Source of the DNA: Neisseria subflava
GTDB taxonomy: Bacteria > Pseudomonadota > Gammaproteobacteria > Burkholderiales > Neisseriaceae
Direction of reading: 5' to 3'
Length of the DNA stretch: 64,000 nt
Assembly: GCF_024205705.1 (NCBI RefSeq)
Contig: NZ_CP073115.1
Coordinates: 930,001-994,000, forward strand
Numbering within the stretch: the first letter of the stretch is position 1; each line of letters opens with the position of its first letter. Positions 34,015 through 43,267 of this stretch are shown here, piece after piece. Position numbers and translations under genes: made by a program. The notes below the pieces were generated by a model that was given only the letters and a program-made list of their open reading frames with translations, was not told the DNA's origin and made no database searches.

Positions 34015-35172
34015 ATGAAGTCTTGGCAGCTTCCTGAACACGTTGCCGACGTGTTACCGACCAATGCCCGACAACTGGAAAGCGCCCGTGAGCGGCTGTT
34101 GGCTTTGTTTCGCGTGCATGGTTATGAATTGGTGCAACCGCCATTAATGGAATACAGCCATTCCTTATTGACACATATCGATGCCGGTTTGTCTTTGAAA
34201 ACCATTTTAGTCGTCGATCAGCTCAGCGGCCGTCAACTCGGTATCCGAGCGGATATTACGCCGCAGGTGGCGCGCATTGATGCCCACTTGCTTTCTGCCA
34301 ATCAAGGCATCAACCGTTTATGCTATGCCGGTTCGGTGCTTCATGCGCGGCCTGACGGATTGCTCAATATGCGCGAACCTTTGCAGGCGGGTGCGGAAAT
34401 GTACGGCTTGGAAGGCATTGAAGCGGATATCGAATTGATTGATTTGATGCTGAAAAGCATGAAGATTGCCGACATGGGCGAAGTTTTGCTTTCATTAGGC
34501 CATATCGGCGTATTCCGTTCTTTAGCAAATGCCGCGCATTTGGATGAGCAACAATCGGCAACCCTGCTGTCATCGATGCAGGACAAAGATGCCGAGGCTG
34601 TCAGCCAGTTGGTCAAAGAGTGGAAACTTGACGGTATGTGGGCAAAAGCGTTTTCATTGTTGCCCCGATTGTATGGCGGTCGTGAAGTGCTGACTGTGGC
34701 TAGAGAGAAATTACCGGAATTGTCCGCAGTCAGTGCGGCCTTGGATGAATTGCAGGCAGTATGCGATGCGTTCCCAAATCAAAAAGTGCATATCGATTTG
34801 TCGGAACTGCGTGTTGACAATTACCATACAGGTTTGCTTTACGCGGCTTATGGTTCAAACCGTCATGATGCTGTGGCACGCGGCGGCCGTTATGACGGAT
34901 TGGGCGGATACTTCGGACGCGCGCGTCCTGCTGCCGGATTCAGTTTTGATTTGCGCAGCTTCATCGGCCGCCTTCCTGCTATCGGACGGGAATCCGTGGT
35001 GGCTGTCGATGTAAAAGACATGCCTGCGGCTCAAGAAGCGGTAGATACTTTGCGCGAACAGGGACAATGTGTCGTTATCGATTACGGTATCGGCTATAAC
35101 GGTTCGGAAGAGGTTACAGGCCGTCTGAAACAGGTAGACGGCGTTTGGAAAGTAATCGCTTTGAACGATTGA
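34015..35172 (+). CDS. hisZ: ATP phosphoribosyltransferase regulatory subunit HisZ
   Basis: A 385-residue HisRS-like paralogue that forms the hetero-octameric first enzyme of histidine synthesis with short HisG. Class II fold motifs: LFRVHGYELVQPPLMEYS, LGIRADITPQVARIDAHLL and the C-terminal GGRYDGLGGYFGRARPAAGF. It lacks the anticodon-binding domain. A purA gene follows 37 bases later, as often seen. An uptake sequence is encoded as TGRLKQ. hisG is not in the window. Confidence 0.93.
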   Translation: MKSWQLPEHVADVLPTNARQLESARERLLALFRVHGYELVQPPLMEYSHSLLTHIDAGLSLKTILVVDQLSGRQLGIRADITPQVARIDAHLLSANQGINRLCYAGSVLHARPDGLLNMREPLQAGAEMYGLEGIEADIELIDLMLKSMKIADMGEVLLSLGHIGVFRSLANAAHLDEQQSATLLSSMQDKDAEAVSQLVKEWKLDGMWAKAFSLLPRLYGGREVLTVAREKLPELSAVSAALDELQAVCDAFPNQKVHIDLSELRVDNYHTGLLYAAYGSNRHDAVARGGRYDGLGGYFGRARPAAGFSFDLRSFIGRLPAIGRESVVAVDVKDMPAAQEAVDTLREQGQCVVIDYGIGYNGSEEVTGRLKQVDGVWKVIALND

Positions 35173-35209
35173 GTTTTATTTTGAAATTTTGTATCTGGAA
35201 TAAGGTTAG

Positions 35210-36514
35210 ATGGCTATGGCTAAAAATGTTGTCGTAATCGGTGCCCAATGGGGTGATGAAGGCAAAGGTAAGATTGTTGACTGGCTGGCGGAAGAAACCA
35301 GCGGTGTTGTACGTTTCCAAGGCGGCCACAATGCCGGCCATACTTTGGTTGTCGGCGGCAAAAAAACCATTTTGCGCCTGATTCCAAGTGGCATTTTGCA
35401 TGAGACTTTAGACTGCTTCATCGGTTCGGGTGTCGTGGTTTCTCCTGAGGCATTGTTGGGTGAAATCGACGAATTGAACGCCGCCGGTGTGAAAAACGTT
35501 GAAGGCCGTCTGAAAATTGCGCCGACCTGCCCATTGATTCTGCCTTACCACATTGCGCTTGACCAAGCACGCGAAGCTTCCCGCGGTAAAAGCAAGATTG
35601 GTACAACCGGCCGCGGCATCGGCCCGGCTTATGAAGATAAAGTTGCCCGTCGCGCGATTCGCGTGGTGGACTTATTGCACCCTGAAAAACTGGTTGAAAA
35701 ACTGGAAGCTGTTTTGGCCTATTACAATGTCCAGCTGCAACACCTGCACCATGCCGAGCCGGTAAAACTTGAAGATGTGATGGCGGTCATCGAAAAAGTT
35801 GCGCCGCGCATTACGCCGATGATTACCGATGTTTCCCGTGTTTTGAACGAGAAAAACCACAAAGGCGAAAGCCTGTTGTTTGAAGGCGCGCAAGGTACGT
35901 TGCTGGATATCGACTACGGTACTTATCCGTTTGTAACTTCCTCCAACTGCTTGGCAGGTGCCGCTTCTGCCGGTGCAGGCGTAGGTCCGCAAATGCTGGA
36001 TTACGTTTTGGGTATCGTTAAAGCCTATACGACCCGTGTGGGTTCCGGCCCATTCCCGACTGAATTGTTTGACGAAGTGGGGGCAGGCTTGGCTGAGCGC
36101 GGCCATGAATTCGGTTCTGTAACCGGTCGTGCGCGTCGGTGCGGTTGGTTTGACGCGGCTGCGTTGAAACGCTCCATTCAAGTTAACGGTATTTCCGGCA
36201 TGTGCATTACCAAGCTGGATGTCATGGACGGTGTTGAGAACATCAATATCTGCGTAGGCTATGAATTGCCTGATGGCAGCAAAACCGACATTCTGCCTTG
36301 CGGCTCTGATGCGGTAGAAACCTGCAAACCGATTTACGAAACCATGCCGGGTTGGAGCGAGTCGACTTTCGGCGTGAAAGAGTACGACAAACTGCCTGAA
36401 AACGCTAAAGCTTATCTGAAACGGATTGAAGAAGTGTGCGGTGCGCCTGTGGCTATTGTTTCAACCGGTCCTGACCGTGAAGAAACCATTGTTTTGCATC
36501 ATCCGTTTGCTTAA
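35210..36514 (+). CDS. purA: Adenylosuccinate synthetase
   Basis: First step from IMP to AMP, using GTP and aspartate. 434 residues from this ATG; the alternative ATG at 35216 (MAKNVVV) gives 432, the usual neisserial length. Motifs: VIGAQWGDEGKGKIVDWL (GTP loop), GHNAGHTLVV, LLFEGAQGTLLDIDYGTYPFV and GFTPFPTE-like GSGPFPTELF, and VTGRARRCGWFD. AAGG lies 4 bases before 35210 and 10 before 35216. An uptake sequence is encoded as EGRLKIA. Confidence 0.96.
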   Translation: MAMAKNVVVIGAQWGDEGKGKIVDWLAEETSGVVRFQGGHNAGHTLVVGGKKTILRLIPSGILHETLDCFIGSGVVVSPEALLGEIDELNAAGVKNVEGRLKIAPTCPLILPYHIALDQAREASRGKSKIGTTGRGIGPAYEDKVARRAIRVVDLLHPEKLVEKLEAVLAYYNVQLQHLHHAEPVKLEDVMAVIEKVAPRITPMITDVSRVLNEKNHKGESLLFEGAQGTLLDIDYGTYPFVTSSNCLAGAASAGAGVGPQMLDYVLGIVKAYTTRVGSGPFPTELFDEVGAGLAERGHEFGSVTGRARRCGWFDAAALKRSIQVNGISGMCITKLDVMDGVENINICVGYELPDGSKTDILPCGSDAVETCKPIYETMPGWSESTFGVKEYDKLPENAKAYLKRIEEVCGAPVAIVSTGPDREETIVLHHPFA

Positions 36515-36531
36515 TTGATTAAGTGAATAAA

Positions 36532-36557
36532 AGGCCGTCTGAATTTTCAGACGGCCT
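36532..36557. terminator. DUS hairpin after purA
   Basis: AGGCCGTCTGAA (36532-36543) and TTCAGACGGCCT (36546-36557) nearly touch, followed by TTTTA. It ends the hisZ-purA unit. Confidence 0.8.
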
Positions 36558-36574
36558 TTTATATGAAATGCAAT

Positions 36575-36622
36575 AAAAATTCAGCCCTGAAGGACATCTG
36601 TCTTCAGGGCCGAATTTTGTAT
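36575..36622. terminator. Non-DUS hairpin upstream of pflB
   Basis: AAAATTCaGCCCTGAAG pairs with CTTCAGGGCcGAATTTT over a 9-base loop. It follows the purA terminator by about 20 bases and would isolate the pflB promoter from read-through. Confidence 0.7.
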
Positions 36623-36688
36623 TTTACGCCGTTTTTAAGTACGAATGTTTGGAAAGTGAGATGTAGTGCCAAGTAACAATTATTCTCA

Positions 36689-36702
36689 TTGACGTAAATC
36701 AA
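36689..36702. promoter_or_regulatory. FNR-type site before pflB
   Basis: TTGACGTAAATCAA differs from the FNR consensus TTGAT-N4-ATCAA at one base. It lies about 120 bases before the pflB start codon. FNR activates anaerobic genes, and pfl is one of its classic targets. TAATTT at about 36718-36723 could serve as a -10 element. Confidence 0.65.
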
Positions 36703-36816
36703 GAAAAACCAAATCTGTAATTTTATTTCACAAAAACCCCTGTAAATAAATGGGTATTGATGTTATCCTTTCAGAAAATTTACAGTCTATATTTTCAATA
36801 AAATTAGGAGCTTGAT

Positions 36817-39102
36817 ATGTCAAATGATGTTCAGCAACGTCCAGCCGCTTGGGAAGGTTTTGTCGGTGGTAACTGGGAAACCAACGTAGATGTCCGCGAT
36901 TTTATTCAAAAAAACTACACGCCATATGAAGGCGATGCCTCTTTCTTGGCACCAGCAACCGAAGCCACAACCAAGCTGTGGGCGGAAGTGATGGAAGGCA
37001 TCAAGGTTGAAAACCGTACGCACGAACCGTATAAAATCGATGCGCAAATCGTCTCCGGTATTACCAGCCATGCTCCAGGCTATATCGACAAAAATTTGGA
37101 AACCATCGTCGGCCTGCAAACAGACGAGCCTTTGAAACGCTCTATCATGCCGTTTGGCGGTTTGAAAATGGTGCAAGACGCGTGCAAAGTGTACAACGTT
37201 GAATTGAATCCCGAAGTCAGCGAAATTTTCACCAAATACCGCAAAACCCACAACCAAGGCGTATTTGACGTTTATACGCCCGACATCCGCCGCTGCCGCA
37301 AATCAGGCGTGATTACCGGTCTGCCGGATGCTTATGGTCGTGGCCGTATTATCGGCGACTACCGCCGCGTGGCATTGTACGGTATCGACTTCTTGATGAA
37401 AGACAAACTCAACCAGTTCAACTCACTGCAAGCCGATTTGGAAAACGGTGTGGACTTGGAAGAAGTCATCCGCCGTCGCGAAGAAATCAACGAACAATAC
37501 AAAGCCTTGGGTCAAATGAAAGAAATGGCGGCTTCTTACGGCTACGACATTTCCGGCCCTGCAAAAAATGCACAAGAAGCCATCCAATGGACTTACTTTG
37601 CCTACCTTGCCGCCGTTAAATCTCAAAACGGCGCAGCGATGTCCTTCGGCCGTGTGTCTTCGTTCTTGGATATTTATATCGAACGCGACCTGAAAAACGG
37701 TGTGATTACCGAAACCCAAGCGCAAGAATTTATCGACCACTTGGTGATGAAACTGCGTATGGTCCGTTTCCTGCGTACGCCCGAATACGACCAACTCTTC
37801 TCCGGCGACCCGATTTGGGCAACCGAATCCATCGGCGGTATGGGCTTGGATGGCCGTACCTTGGTAACCCGCACCAACTTCCGCGTGCTGCATACCCTGT
37901 ACAACATGGGCCCGTCTCCTGAGCCAAACATCACTGTATTGTGGTCAGAACAACTGCCGCAAGGCTTTAAAGAATTCTGCGCCAAAGTATCCATCGATAC
38001 TTCGTCCATCCAATACGAAAACGACGATTTGATGCGTCCTGACTTCAACAGCGACGATTACGCCATTGCCTGCTGCGTCAGCCCGATGGTGGTCGGCAAA
38101 CAAATGCAGTTCTTCGGCGCACGCGCCAACTTGGCTAAAACTCTGCTGTACGCAATCAACGGCGGCGTGGATGAAAAATCTAAAGAGCAAGTTGGTCCGA
38201 AAACCGAGCCGATTATGGACGAAGTTTTGGACTACGACACTGTCTTTGAGCGCATGGACAAATTCATGGATTGGTTGGCAACCCAATACGTTACCGCGTT
38301 GAACATCATTCACTACATGCACGACAAATACAGCTACGAAGCTGCATTGATGGCATTGCATGACCGTGATGTGATCCGTACGATGGCTTGCGGTATTGCC
38401 GGTCTGTCTGTGGCTGCCGACTCTTTGTCTGCCATTAAATACGCCAAAGTAAAACCGATTCGTGATGAAAACGGTATTGCTGTTGACTTTGAAATCGAAG
38501 GCGAATACCCACAATTCGGTAACAACGACGACCGTGTTGACGATATTGCCTGCGATTTGGTTGAACGCTTTATGAAAAAAGTGGCAACCCACAAAACTTA
38601 CCGCAACGCTACTCCGACTCAGTCCGTACTGACCATTACTTCCAACGTTGTTTACGGTAAGAAAACCGGTAATACTCCGGATGGCCGCCGCGCTGGCGCT
38701 CCGTTTGGTCCGGGTGCAAACCCGATGCACGGCCGTGACGTCAACGGTGCAGTCGCTTCATTGACTTCCGTAGCCAAACTGCCATTTGAGTTTGCTAAAG
38801 ACGGTATTTCTTATACCTTCTCCATTATTCCTGGCGCGTTGGGTAAAGACGAGCATTCTCGCGAACGCAACCTTGCCGGTCTGATGGACGGTTATTTCCA
38901 CCATGAAGACGGTATTTTGGAAGGCGGCCAACACTTGAACGTCAACGTATTGAATCGCGAGACTTTGGAAGATGCGATGCACAATCCGGAGAAATATCCG
39001 CAGTTGACCATTCGTGTGTCCGGTTATGCGGTTCGCTTCAACTCGCTGACCCGTGAACAACAGCTTGACGTGATTACCCGTACGTTCACAGAAACCATGT
39101 AA
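36817..39102 (+). CDS. pflB: Pyruvate formate-lyase
   Basis: The glycyl-radical enzyme that splits pyruvate into acetyl-CoA and formate without oxygen. 761 residues, like E. coli PflB (760). The catalytic cysteine pair is in DYAIACCVSPMVV (about 418-419). The radical glycine is in RVSGYAVRFN (about 734). Substrate region RRCRKSGVITGLPDAYGRGR. pflA follows, so the enzyme can be activated. The FNR site upstream fits anaerobic control. The presence of PFL marks fermentative capacity unlike typical pathogenic Neisseria, as far as known. Confidence 0.97.
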   Translation: MSNDVQQRPAAWEGFVGGNWETNVDVRDFIQKNYTPYEGDASFLAPATEATTKLWAEVMEGIKVENRTHEPYKIDAQIVSGITSHAPGYIDKNLETIVGLQTDEPLKRSIMPFGGLKMVQDACKVYNVELNPEVSEIFTKYRKTHNQGVFDVYTPDIRRCRKSGVITGLPDAYGRGRIIGDYRRVALYGIDFLMKDKLNQFNSLQADLENGVDLEEVIRRREEINEQYKALGQMKEMAASYGYDISGPAKNAQEAIQWTYFAYLAAVKSQNGAAMSFGRVSSFLDIYIERDLKNGVITETQAQEFIDHLVMKLRMVRFLRTPEYDQLFSGDPIWATESIGGMGLDGRTLVTRTNFRVLHTLYNMGPSPEPNITVLWSEQLPQGFKEFCAKVSIDTSSIQYENDDLMRPDFNSDDYAIACCVSPMVVGKQMQFFGARANLAKTLLYAINGGVDEKSKEQVGPKTEPIMDEVLDYDTVFERMDKFMDWLATQYVTALNIIHYMHDKYSYEAALMALHDRDVIRTMACGIAGLSVAADSLSAIKYAKVKPIRDENGIAVDFEIEGEYPQFGNNDDRVDDIACDLVERFMKKVATHKTYRNATPTQSVLTITSNVVYGKKTGNTPDGRRAGAPFGPGANPMHGRDVNGAVASLTSVAKLPFEFAKDGISYTFSIIPGALGKDEHSRERNLAGLMDGYFHHEDGILEGGQHLNVNVLNRETLEDAMHNPEKYPQLTIRVSGYAVRFNSLTREQQLDVITRTFTETM

Positions 39103-39165
39103 TCCGGGTGGCGAAACAAACCAGAAGCTAAATTTGCATTTGGTTTGTTTTGAAACAAAGCTCCA

Positions 39166-39192
39166 AGGCCGTCTGAAATGTTCAGACGGCCT
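39166..39192. terminator. DUS hairpin between pflB and pflA
   Basis: AGGCCGTCTGAA (39166-39177) and TTCAGACGGCCT (39181-39192) form a tight hairpin between the two genes. pflA may therefore have its own promoter or rely on read-through. Confidence 0.7.
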
Positions 39193-39241
39193 TTATTGCC
39201 GTACAATTCACATCAGCAAAATTATTTTCGAGCCGAACACT

Positions 39242-40048
39242 ATGTCCACGACTTTTGCCATTACCCCCGAGCCGGAACTGAAAGACCTTGGCCACCGTCA
39301 CTATAACGGCAAAGGCATTATTCATTCGATTGAATCTTGCGGTGCTGTCGATGGTCCGGGTTTGCGCTATGTGCTTTTTTTGCAAGGTTGCCTGATGCGC
39401 TGCCTGTATTGCCATAATCGCGATACTTGGGATTTGCATACCGAGCAGGCGCAGGAATTGGATGTGACAACTGTGATGAAGCAGGTCATGACCTATCGTC
39501 ATTATCTGCGTGCGACAGGCGGAGGCGTAACAGCAACCGGCGGTGAGCCGTTATTGCAATATGAGTTTGTACGAGATTGGTTTACGGCCTGTCGGGAACA
39601 CGATATCCATACCTGTCTCGACAGTAATGGCTATGCTTTGCACTATGATTCGATTTTGGATGATTTGCTCGATCATACCAATTTGGTCATGCTCGACTTA
39701 AAACAAATCGATCCTGAAATCCATAAAGTGCTTGTCGGTATTCCAAATACCAAAACGCTGAAATTTGCGCGCTATCTTGCCGAACGCAATCAGCCGACGC
39801 GTGTGCGCTATGTGGTTGTTCCCGGTTATACCGATGATGAGCGTTCAGCGCATTTATTGGGCGAGTTTATCGGTGATATGGACAATGTCGAAATGGTCGA
39901 GCTTTTACCGTATCACGAATTAGGCGCACATAAATGGGCTTTATGCGGCGACGAATACAAGTTAAAAGGCGTACATCCGCCGCCTAAAGAAACCCTTTTG
40001 AAAATCAAAGAAATATTAGAGAGCTACGGAAAAAACATTATTTATTAA
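39242..40048 (+). CDS. pflA: Pyruvate formate-lyase activating enzyme
   Basis: A radical-SAM enzyme that puts the glycyl radical on PflB. 268 residues; the cluster motif is QGCLMRCLYCHNRDTWD (Cx3Cx2C). GGVTATGGEPLLQ is the SAM-binding GGE region. An N-terminal extension of about 22 residues precedes IIHSIESCGAVDGPGLRYVL, compared with E. coli PflA (246 residues). The start at 39242 is chosen because the frame upstream (to 39134) would run through the DUS hairpin. Confidence 0.93.
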   Translation: MSTTFAITPEPELKDLGHRHYNGKGIIHSIESCGAVDGPGLRYVLFLQGCLMRCLYCHNRDTWDLHTEQAQELDVTTVMKQVMTYRHYLRATGGGVTATGGEPLLQYEFVRDWFTACREHDIHTCLDSNGYALHYDSILDDLLDHTNLVMLDLKQIDPEIHKVLVGIPNTKTLKFARYLAERNQPTRVRYVVVPGYTDDERSAHLLGEFIGDMDNVEMVELLPYHELGAHKWALCGDEYKLKGVHPPPKETLLKIKEILESYGKNIIY

Positions 40049-40057
40049 AACAGAAAA

Positions 40058-40095
40058 AGGCCGTCTGAAACGAAATAATCAGTTTCAGACGGCCT
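40058..40095. terminator. DUS hairpin between pflA and proS
   Basis: AGGCCGTCTGAAAC (40058 on) and GTTTCAGACGGCCT (to 40095) form a hairpin followed by TTTT between convergent genes. Confidence 0.8.
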
Positions 40096-40114
40096 TTTAA
40101 CTATTGAAAAAAAC

Positions 40115-41827
40115 TTAAACGTTCAATGCGGCCAGAACCTTGGCGACAACTTCTGATACCGCAACGGCTTGAGCCTGATTGTCACGGCGTTTGGCATATT
40201 CGACATTGCCTTCTTTTAAGGCGCGATCGCCGATGACGATGCGGTGAGGGATGCCCAACAGCTCGGAGTCATTCAGCAATACGCCTGCACGTTCGTCGCG
40301 GTCATCTAACAATACATCCGCGCCTGCGGCCAGAAGCTCGGCATAGATTTTATCGGCAGCTTCGCGCACGGCATCTGATTTTTTGTAGTTCATCGGCACG
40401 ATAACAACTTCAAACGGCGCCATTGCTTTGGTCCAGATAATGCCTTTTTCGTCGTTGTTTTGCTCGATGGCGGCGGCAACAACGCGGGTAATACCGATAC
40501 CGTAGCAGCCCATTTCCATGATTTGGGATTTGCCGTTATTGTCCAAGAAGCTGACATTCATGGCTTGGGTATATTTGTCGCGCAATTGGAAAACGTGGCC
40601 GACTTCAATACCGCGCGCCAGTTTCAGATGGCCTTGTTCGTCGGGGCTGATATCGCCTTCGATGACATTGCGCAGATCGACAAATTCAGGCTCGGTAGCA
40701 TCTCGGCCGAAGTTGAAGCCGGTATAGTGGTAGTCGTCTTCGTTCGCGCCGATAACCCAGTCTGCGCCTTTTTCGGTGGCGAAATCGGCATAGACTTTAC
40801 CTTTGAAGTTGACAGGGCCGAGAGAGCCGCCGTTTGCGCCGAACTGTTCAACAATCGCTGCAGGGCTTGCCATGGTCAGTGGCGATTTCACGCCGGCCAG
40901 TTTTTCTGCCTTGATGTCGTTAAATTCATGGTCGCCACGCAACAGCAGCAGGACGAGTTCGCCTTCGTTTTCGCTTTCAACCACGATGGATTTGAGGGTT
41001 TGTTCAACCGGAATATTCAGGAATTCAACCAAAGACTCAATGGTTTTGACGTTTGGTGTATGTACTTTGGTCAACTCGGCCTGAGCAGCAGCGCGTTCGC
41101 CTTTGAGCGGCAAAGTCGGTGCCAATTCGATATTGGCGGCGTAATCGGAAGTGTCGCTATATGCAATAACGTCTTCACCACTTTCAGCCAATACTTGGAA
41201 TTCGTGAGAGCCAGTACCGCCGATGCTGCCGGTATCCGCAGCAACAGGACGGAATTCCAAACCCAAACGGGTGAAGATACGGCAGTAAGCGTCGTACATG
41301 TCTTGATAGGTCGTCTGAAGCGAGGCATAGTCGGCATGGAAGGAATAAGCGTCTTTCATGACGAACTCGCGCGCACGCATCACACCAAAGCGCGGACGCA
41401 CTTCATCTCGGAATTTGGTTTGGATGTGGTAAAAGTTTTTCGGCAGTTGTTTGTAGCTGTTGATTTCTTTGCGCACGATGTCGGCAATCACTTCTTCACA
41501 AGTCGGACCCATGCAGAAATCGCGGTCATGACGGTCTTTCAGGCGCAGCAGTTCTTTACCGTAAAACTCCCAGCGGCCGGATTCTTGCCACAGCTCGGCA
41601 GGTTGTACCACCGGCATCAGCAGCTCCACGCTACCTGCGCGGGCCATTTCTTCGCGCACGATATTTTCAACTTTGCGCAATACGCGCAGACCCATTGGCA
41701 TCCAAGTATAAAGACCGGACGCGTTGGCTTTGATCAAACCGGCACGAATCATCAGCTTGTGGCTGGCAAGTGCGGCTTCGGCGGGGGCTTCTTTAAGGGT
41801 GGAAATGAAGAACTGGGAGGCTTTCAT
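40115..41827 (-). CDS. proS: Prolyl-tRNA synthetase (bacterial type)
   Basis: Charges tRNA-Pro. The 570-residue length and the long editing (INS) insert are of the bacterial ProS type. Motifs: SGLYTWMPMGLRVLRKVENI (motif 1 region), REFVMKDAYSFHADY (motif 2), VEYAKRRDNQAQAVAVSEV near the end, and the INS domain at about 220-400 with DWVIGANEDDYHY. A variant uptake sequence (AGGTCGTCTGAA) lies at 41308-41319 in the gene. Confidence 0.95.
   Translation of the reverse strand: MKASQFFISTLKEAPAEAALASHKLMIRAGLIKANASGLYTWMPMGLRVLRKVENIVREEMARAGSVELLMPVVQPAELWQESGRWEFYGKELLRLKDRHDRDFCMGPTCEEVIADIVRKEINSYKQLPKNFYHIQTKFRDEVRPRFGVMRAREFVMKDAYSFHADYASLQTTYQDMYDAYCRIFTRLGLEFRPVAADTGSIGGTGSHEFQVLAESGEDVIAYSDTSDYAANIELAPTLPLKGERAAAQAELTKVHTPNVKTIESLVEFLNIPVEQTLKSIVVESENEGELVLLLLRGDHEFNDIKAEKLAGVKSPLTMASPAAIVEQFGANGGSLGPVNFKGKVYADFATEKGADWVIGANEDDYHYTGFNFGRDATEPEFVDLRNVIEGDISPDEQGHLKLARGIEVGHVFQLRDKYTQAMNVSFLDNNGKSQIMEMGCYGIGITRVVAAAIEQNNDEKGIIWTKAMAPFEVVIVPMNYKKSDAVREAADKIYAELLAAGADVLLDDRDERAGVLLNDSELLGIPHRIVIGDRALKEGNVEYAKRRDNQAQAVAVSEVVAKVLAALNV
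41308..41319 (+). repeat. Mucosa-type uptake sequence inside proS
   Basis: AGGTCGTCTGAA, which matches the AG-mucDUS dialect exactly (GTCGTC core). It lies in a conserved gene, where a base change may also be limited by coding. Confidence 0.75.
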
Positions 41828-42323
41828 GGCGTATTTTTCTTTCTTAAAAATAAGTGCGTATTGTAACGCAAAATGTATGGCCGCGTGTCTTTTGAATGGT
41901 ATCGGATGAAATCGGCCGTTGTTTTACACAGCTTTTGATTCGGGGCGATTTTTAGGGATGTCAACCCTAATTTATACACAAAGTCGCATAACCTTGTTTT
42001 ACCTATAAATTTTCACTGTATGATTATAGTAAAATATTATAAATATAACTATTTGATTTTATTGAATTTTATTTGATTAAATTTTAGTCAATTTAAGACT
42101 TGGTTTGTTCCTAAAGAAAATTTTACGATTACCCAAAGCTTATCAACAGATTTATCCACAGAGATTGTGTATAGATTTTAAATGCTGTCAGCGTAATGAT
42201 TTCGCATGATTGGCAAGCCTTGTTTAAAGTAGATTTGGTCGCCTTAAAAAGATGGGGCAACAACACGATGGGCAGGTTTTGCGCTAACATTCTGCTTATT
42301 GTTGTTTCCTTACAAGGAATAAA
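41828..42323. other. AT-rich gap with DnaA-box cluster: candidate replication origin
   Basis: A 496-base region without a gene. It has a hairpin TTAGGG/CCCTAA at 41952-41970, DnaA-box-like sites TTTTACACA (41922-41930), TTATACACA (41972-41980), TTATCAACA (42140-42148) and the perfect TTATCCACA (42152-42160), plus CTATACACA on the minus strand (42166-42174). Between the second and third lies a very AT-rich stretch of about 130 bases (41985-42120), like an unwinding element. dnaA is not adjacent. Together this looks like a bacterial oriC; it is a hypothesis. Confidence 0.45.
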
Positions 42324-43172
42324 ATGAAAAATTCAGAATTGCATTTGCTGGAACGCAGAAAGATGTTTAACGGGCATCAGGAACGCTACCGCCATTTTTC
42401 TCAAACCTGCCGGACGGATATGGTATTTGATGTCTATCTGCCACCACAAGTTTTAAAAGGCTATCCCGCGCCTGTTTTATATTTTCTTTCCGGTTTAAAT
42501 AGTGATGGTTCTGAATTGGTTCAGCAAAGCGGAATCCAACGTTTTGCGGCGCAATGGAATATTATTGTGGTTTTCCCGGATACCTCGCCACGCGGTCAGC
42601 ATGTTGCCGACAGTGAAGAACATTATCTTGGACAGGGCGCCGGATTTTATGTCAATGCAACTGAAGCACCTTGGGCGCAGTATTACCAAATGGAAAGCTA
42701 TATCAGCCAAGAATTGCCTGATGTGATCGAGCATCATTTCCCGGTAACGAAAGAGCGCAGCATTGCAGGTTTCAGCATGGGTGGGCATGGCGCGCTGCAT
42801 TTGGCTTTGAACTATCCCGGCCGATATGTTGCGGTTTCAGCCTTTGCGCCTTTATGTCATCCTATCGATACGGAAGGCGGCAGGCAGGCGTTTTCAGCTT
42901 ATTTGGGTCAAAACGTGGAAACATGGAAACGCTATGACAGTACAGAGCTGCTTCAGACGGCCTCGCATAAATTGCCTGTTTTGATTGATGTCGGCCGTGA
43001 AGATGCTTTGTATCCTGAAGTCCTGCAACCGGAAGTGTTTGTCCGCTCAGCACGCGAAAAAGGTTTCAATATCCAATATAAAGTACGCCCGGGCTATGGG
43101 CATGACTACTTCTTTATTGCCAGCTTTATCGATTCGCATATTGAGTTTCACGCTCAGGCATTAGGGCTTTAA
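42324..43172 (+). CDS. fghA: S-formylglutathione hydrolase
   Basis: A 282-residue esterase-D-type alpha/beta hydrolase that finishes glutathione-dependent formaldehyde detoxification. The nucleophile is in IAGFSMGGHGALHLALNYPG, the acid is likely Asp in DVGREDALY, and the His is in PGYGHDYFFIASF. YLPPQVLKGYPAPVLYFLSG starts the fold. The partner alcohol dehydrogenase (adhC) and regulator nmlR found beside it in some Neisseria are not here. A strong AAGGA precedes the ATG. Confidence 0.93.
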   Translation: MKNSELHLLERRKMFNGHQERYRHFSQTCRTDMVFDVYLPPQVLKGYPAPVLYFLSGLNSDGSELVQQSGIQRFAAQWNIIVVFPDTSPRGQHVADSEEHYLGQGAGFYVNATEAPWAQYYQMESYISQELPDVIEHHFPVTKERSIAGFSMGGHGALHLALNYPGRYVAVSAFAPLCHPIDTEGGRQAFSAYLGQNVETWKRYDSTELLQTASHKLPVLIDVGREDALYPEVLQPEVFVRSAREKGFNIQYKVRPGYGHDYFFIASFIDSHIEFHAQALGL

Positions 43173-43187
43173 GCAGCATTGAATAAA

Positions 43188-43230
43188 AGGCCGTCTGAAA
43201 TCCGATTAATGGTCGGATTTCAGACGGCCT
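43188..43230. terminator. DUS hairpin between fghA and recA
   Basis: AGGCCGTCTGAAATCCGA and TCGGATTTCAGACGGCCT form an 18-base-pair perfect stem with a 7-base loop at 43188-43230, between convergent genes. The stem extends beyond the uptake sequence. Confidence 0.85.
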
Positions 43231-43267
43231 TTATTTGGTCTTTTTTAACCTTTTACTTCAAACAGGC

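Noticed and set aside
40460..41866. A 468-residue open frame on the plus strand
   Set aside because: It is the antisense of proS; proS has all class II synthetase motifs and the other frame shows no family pattern.
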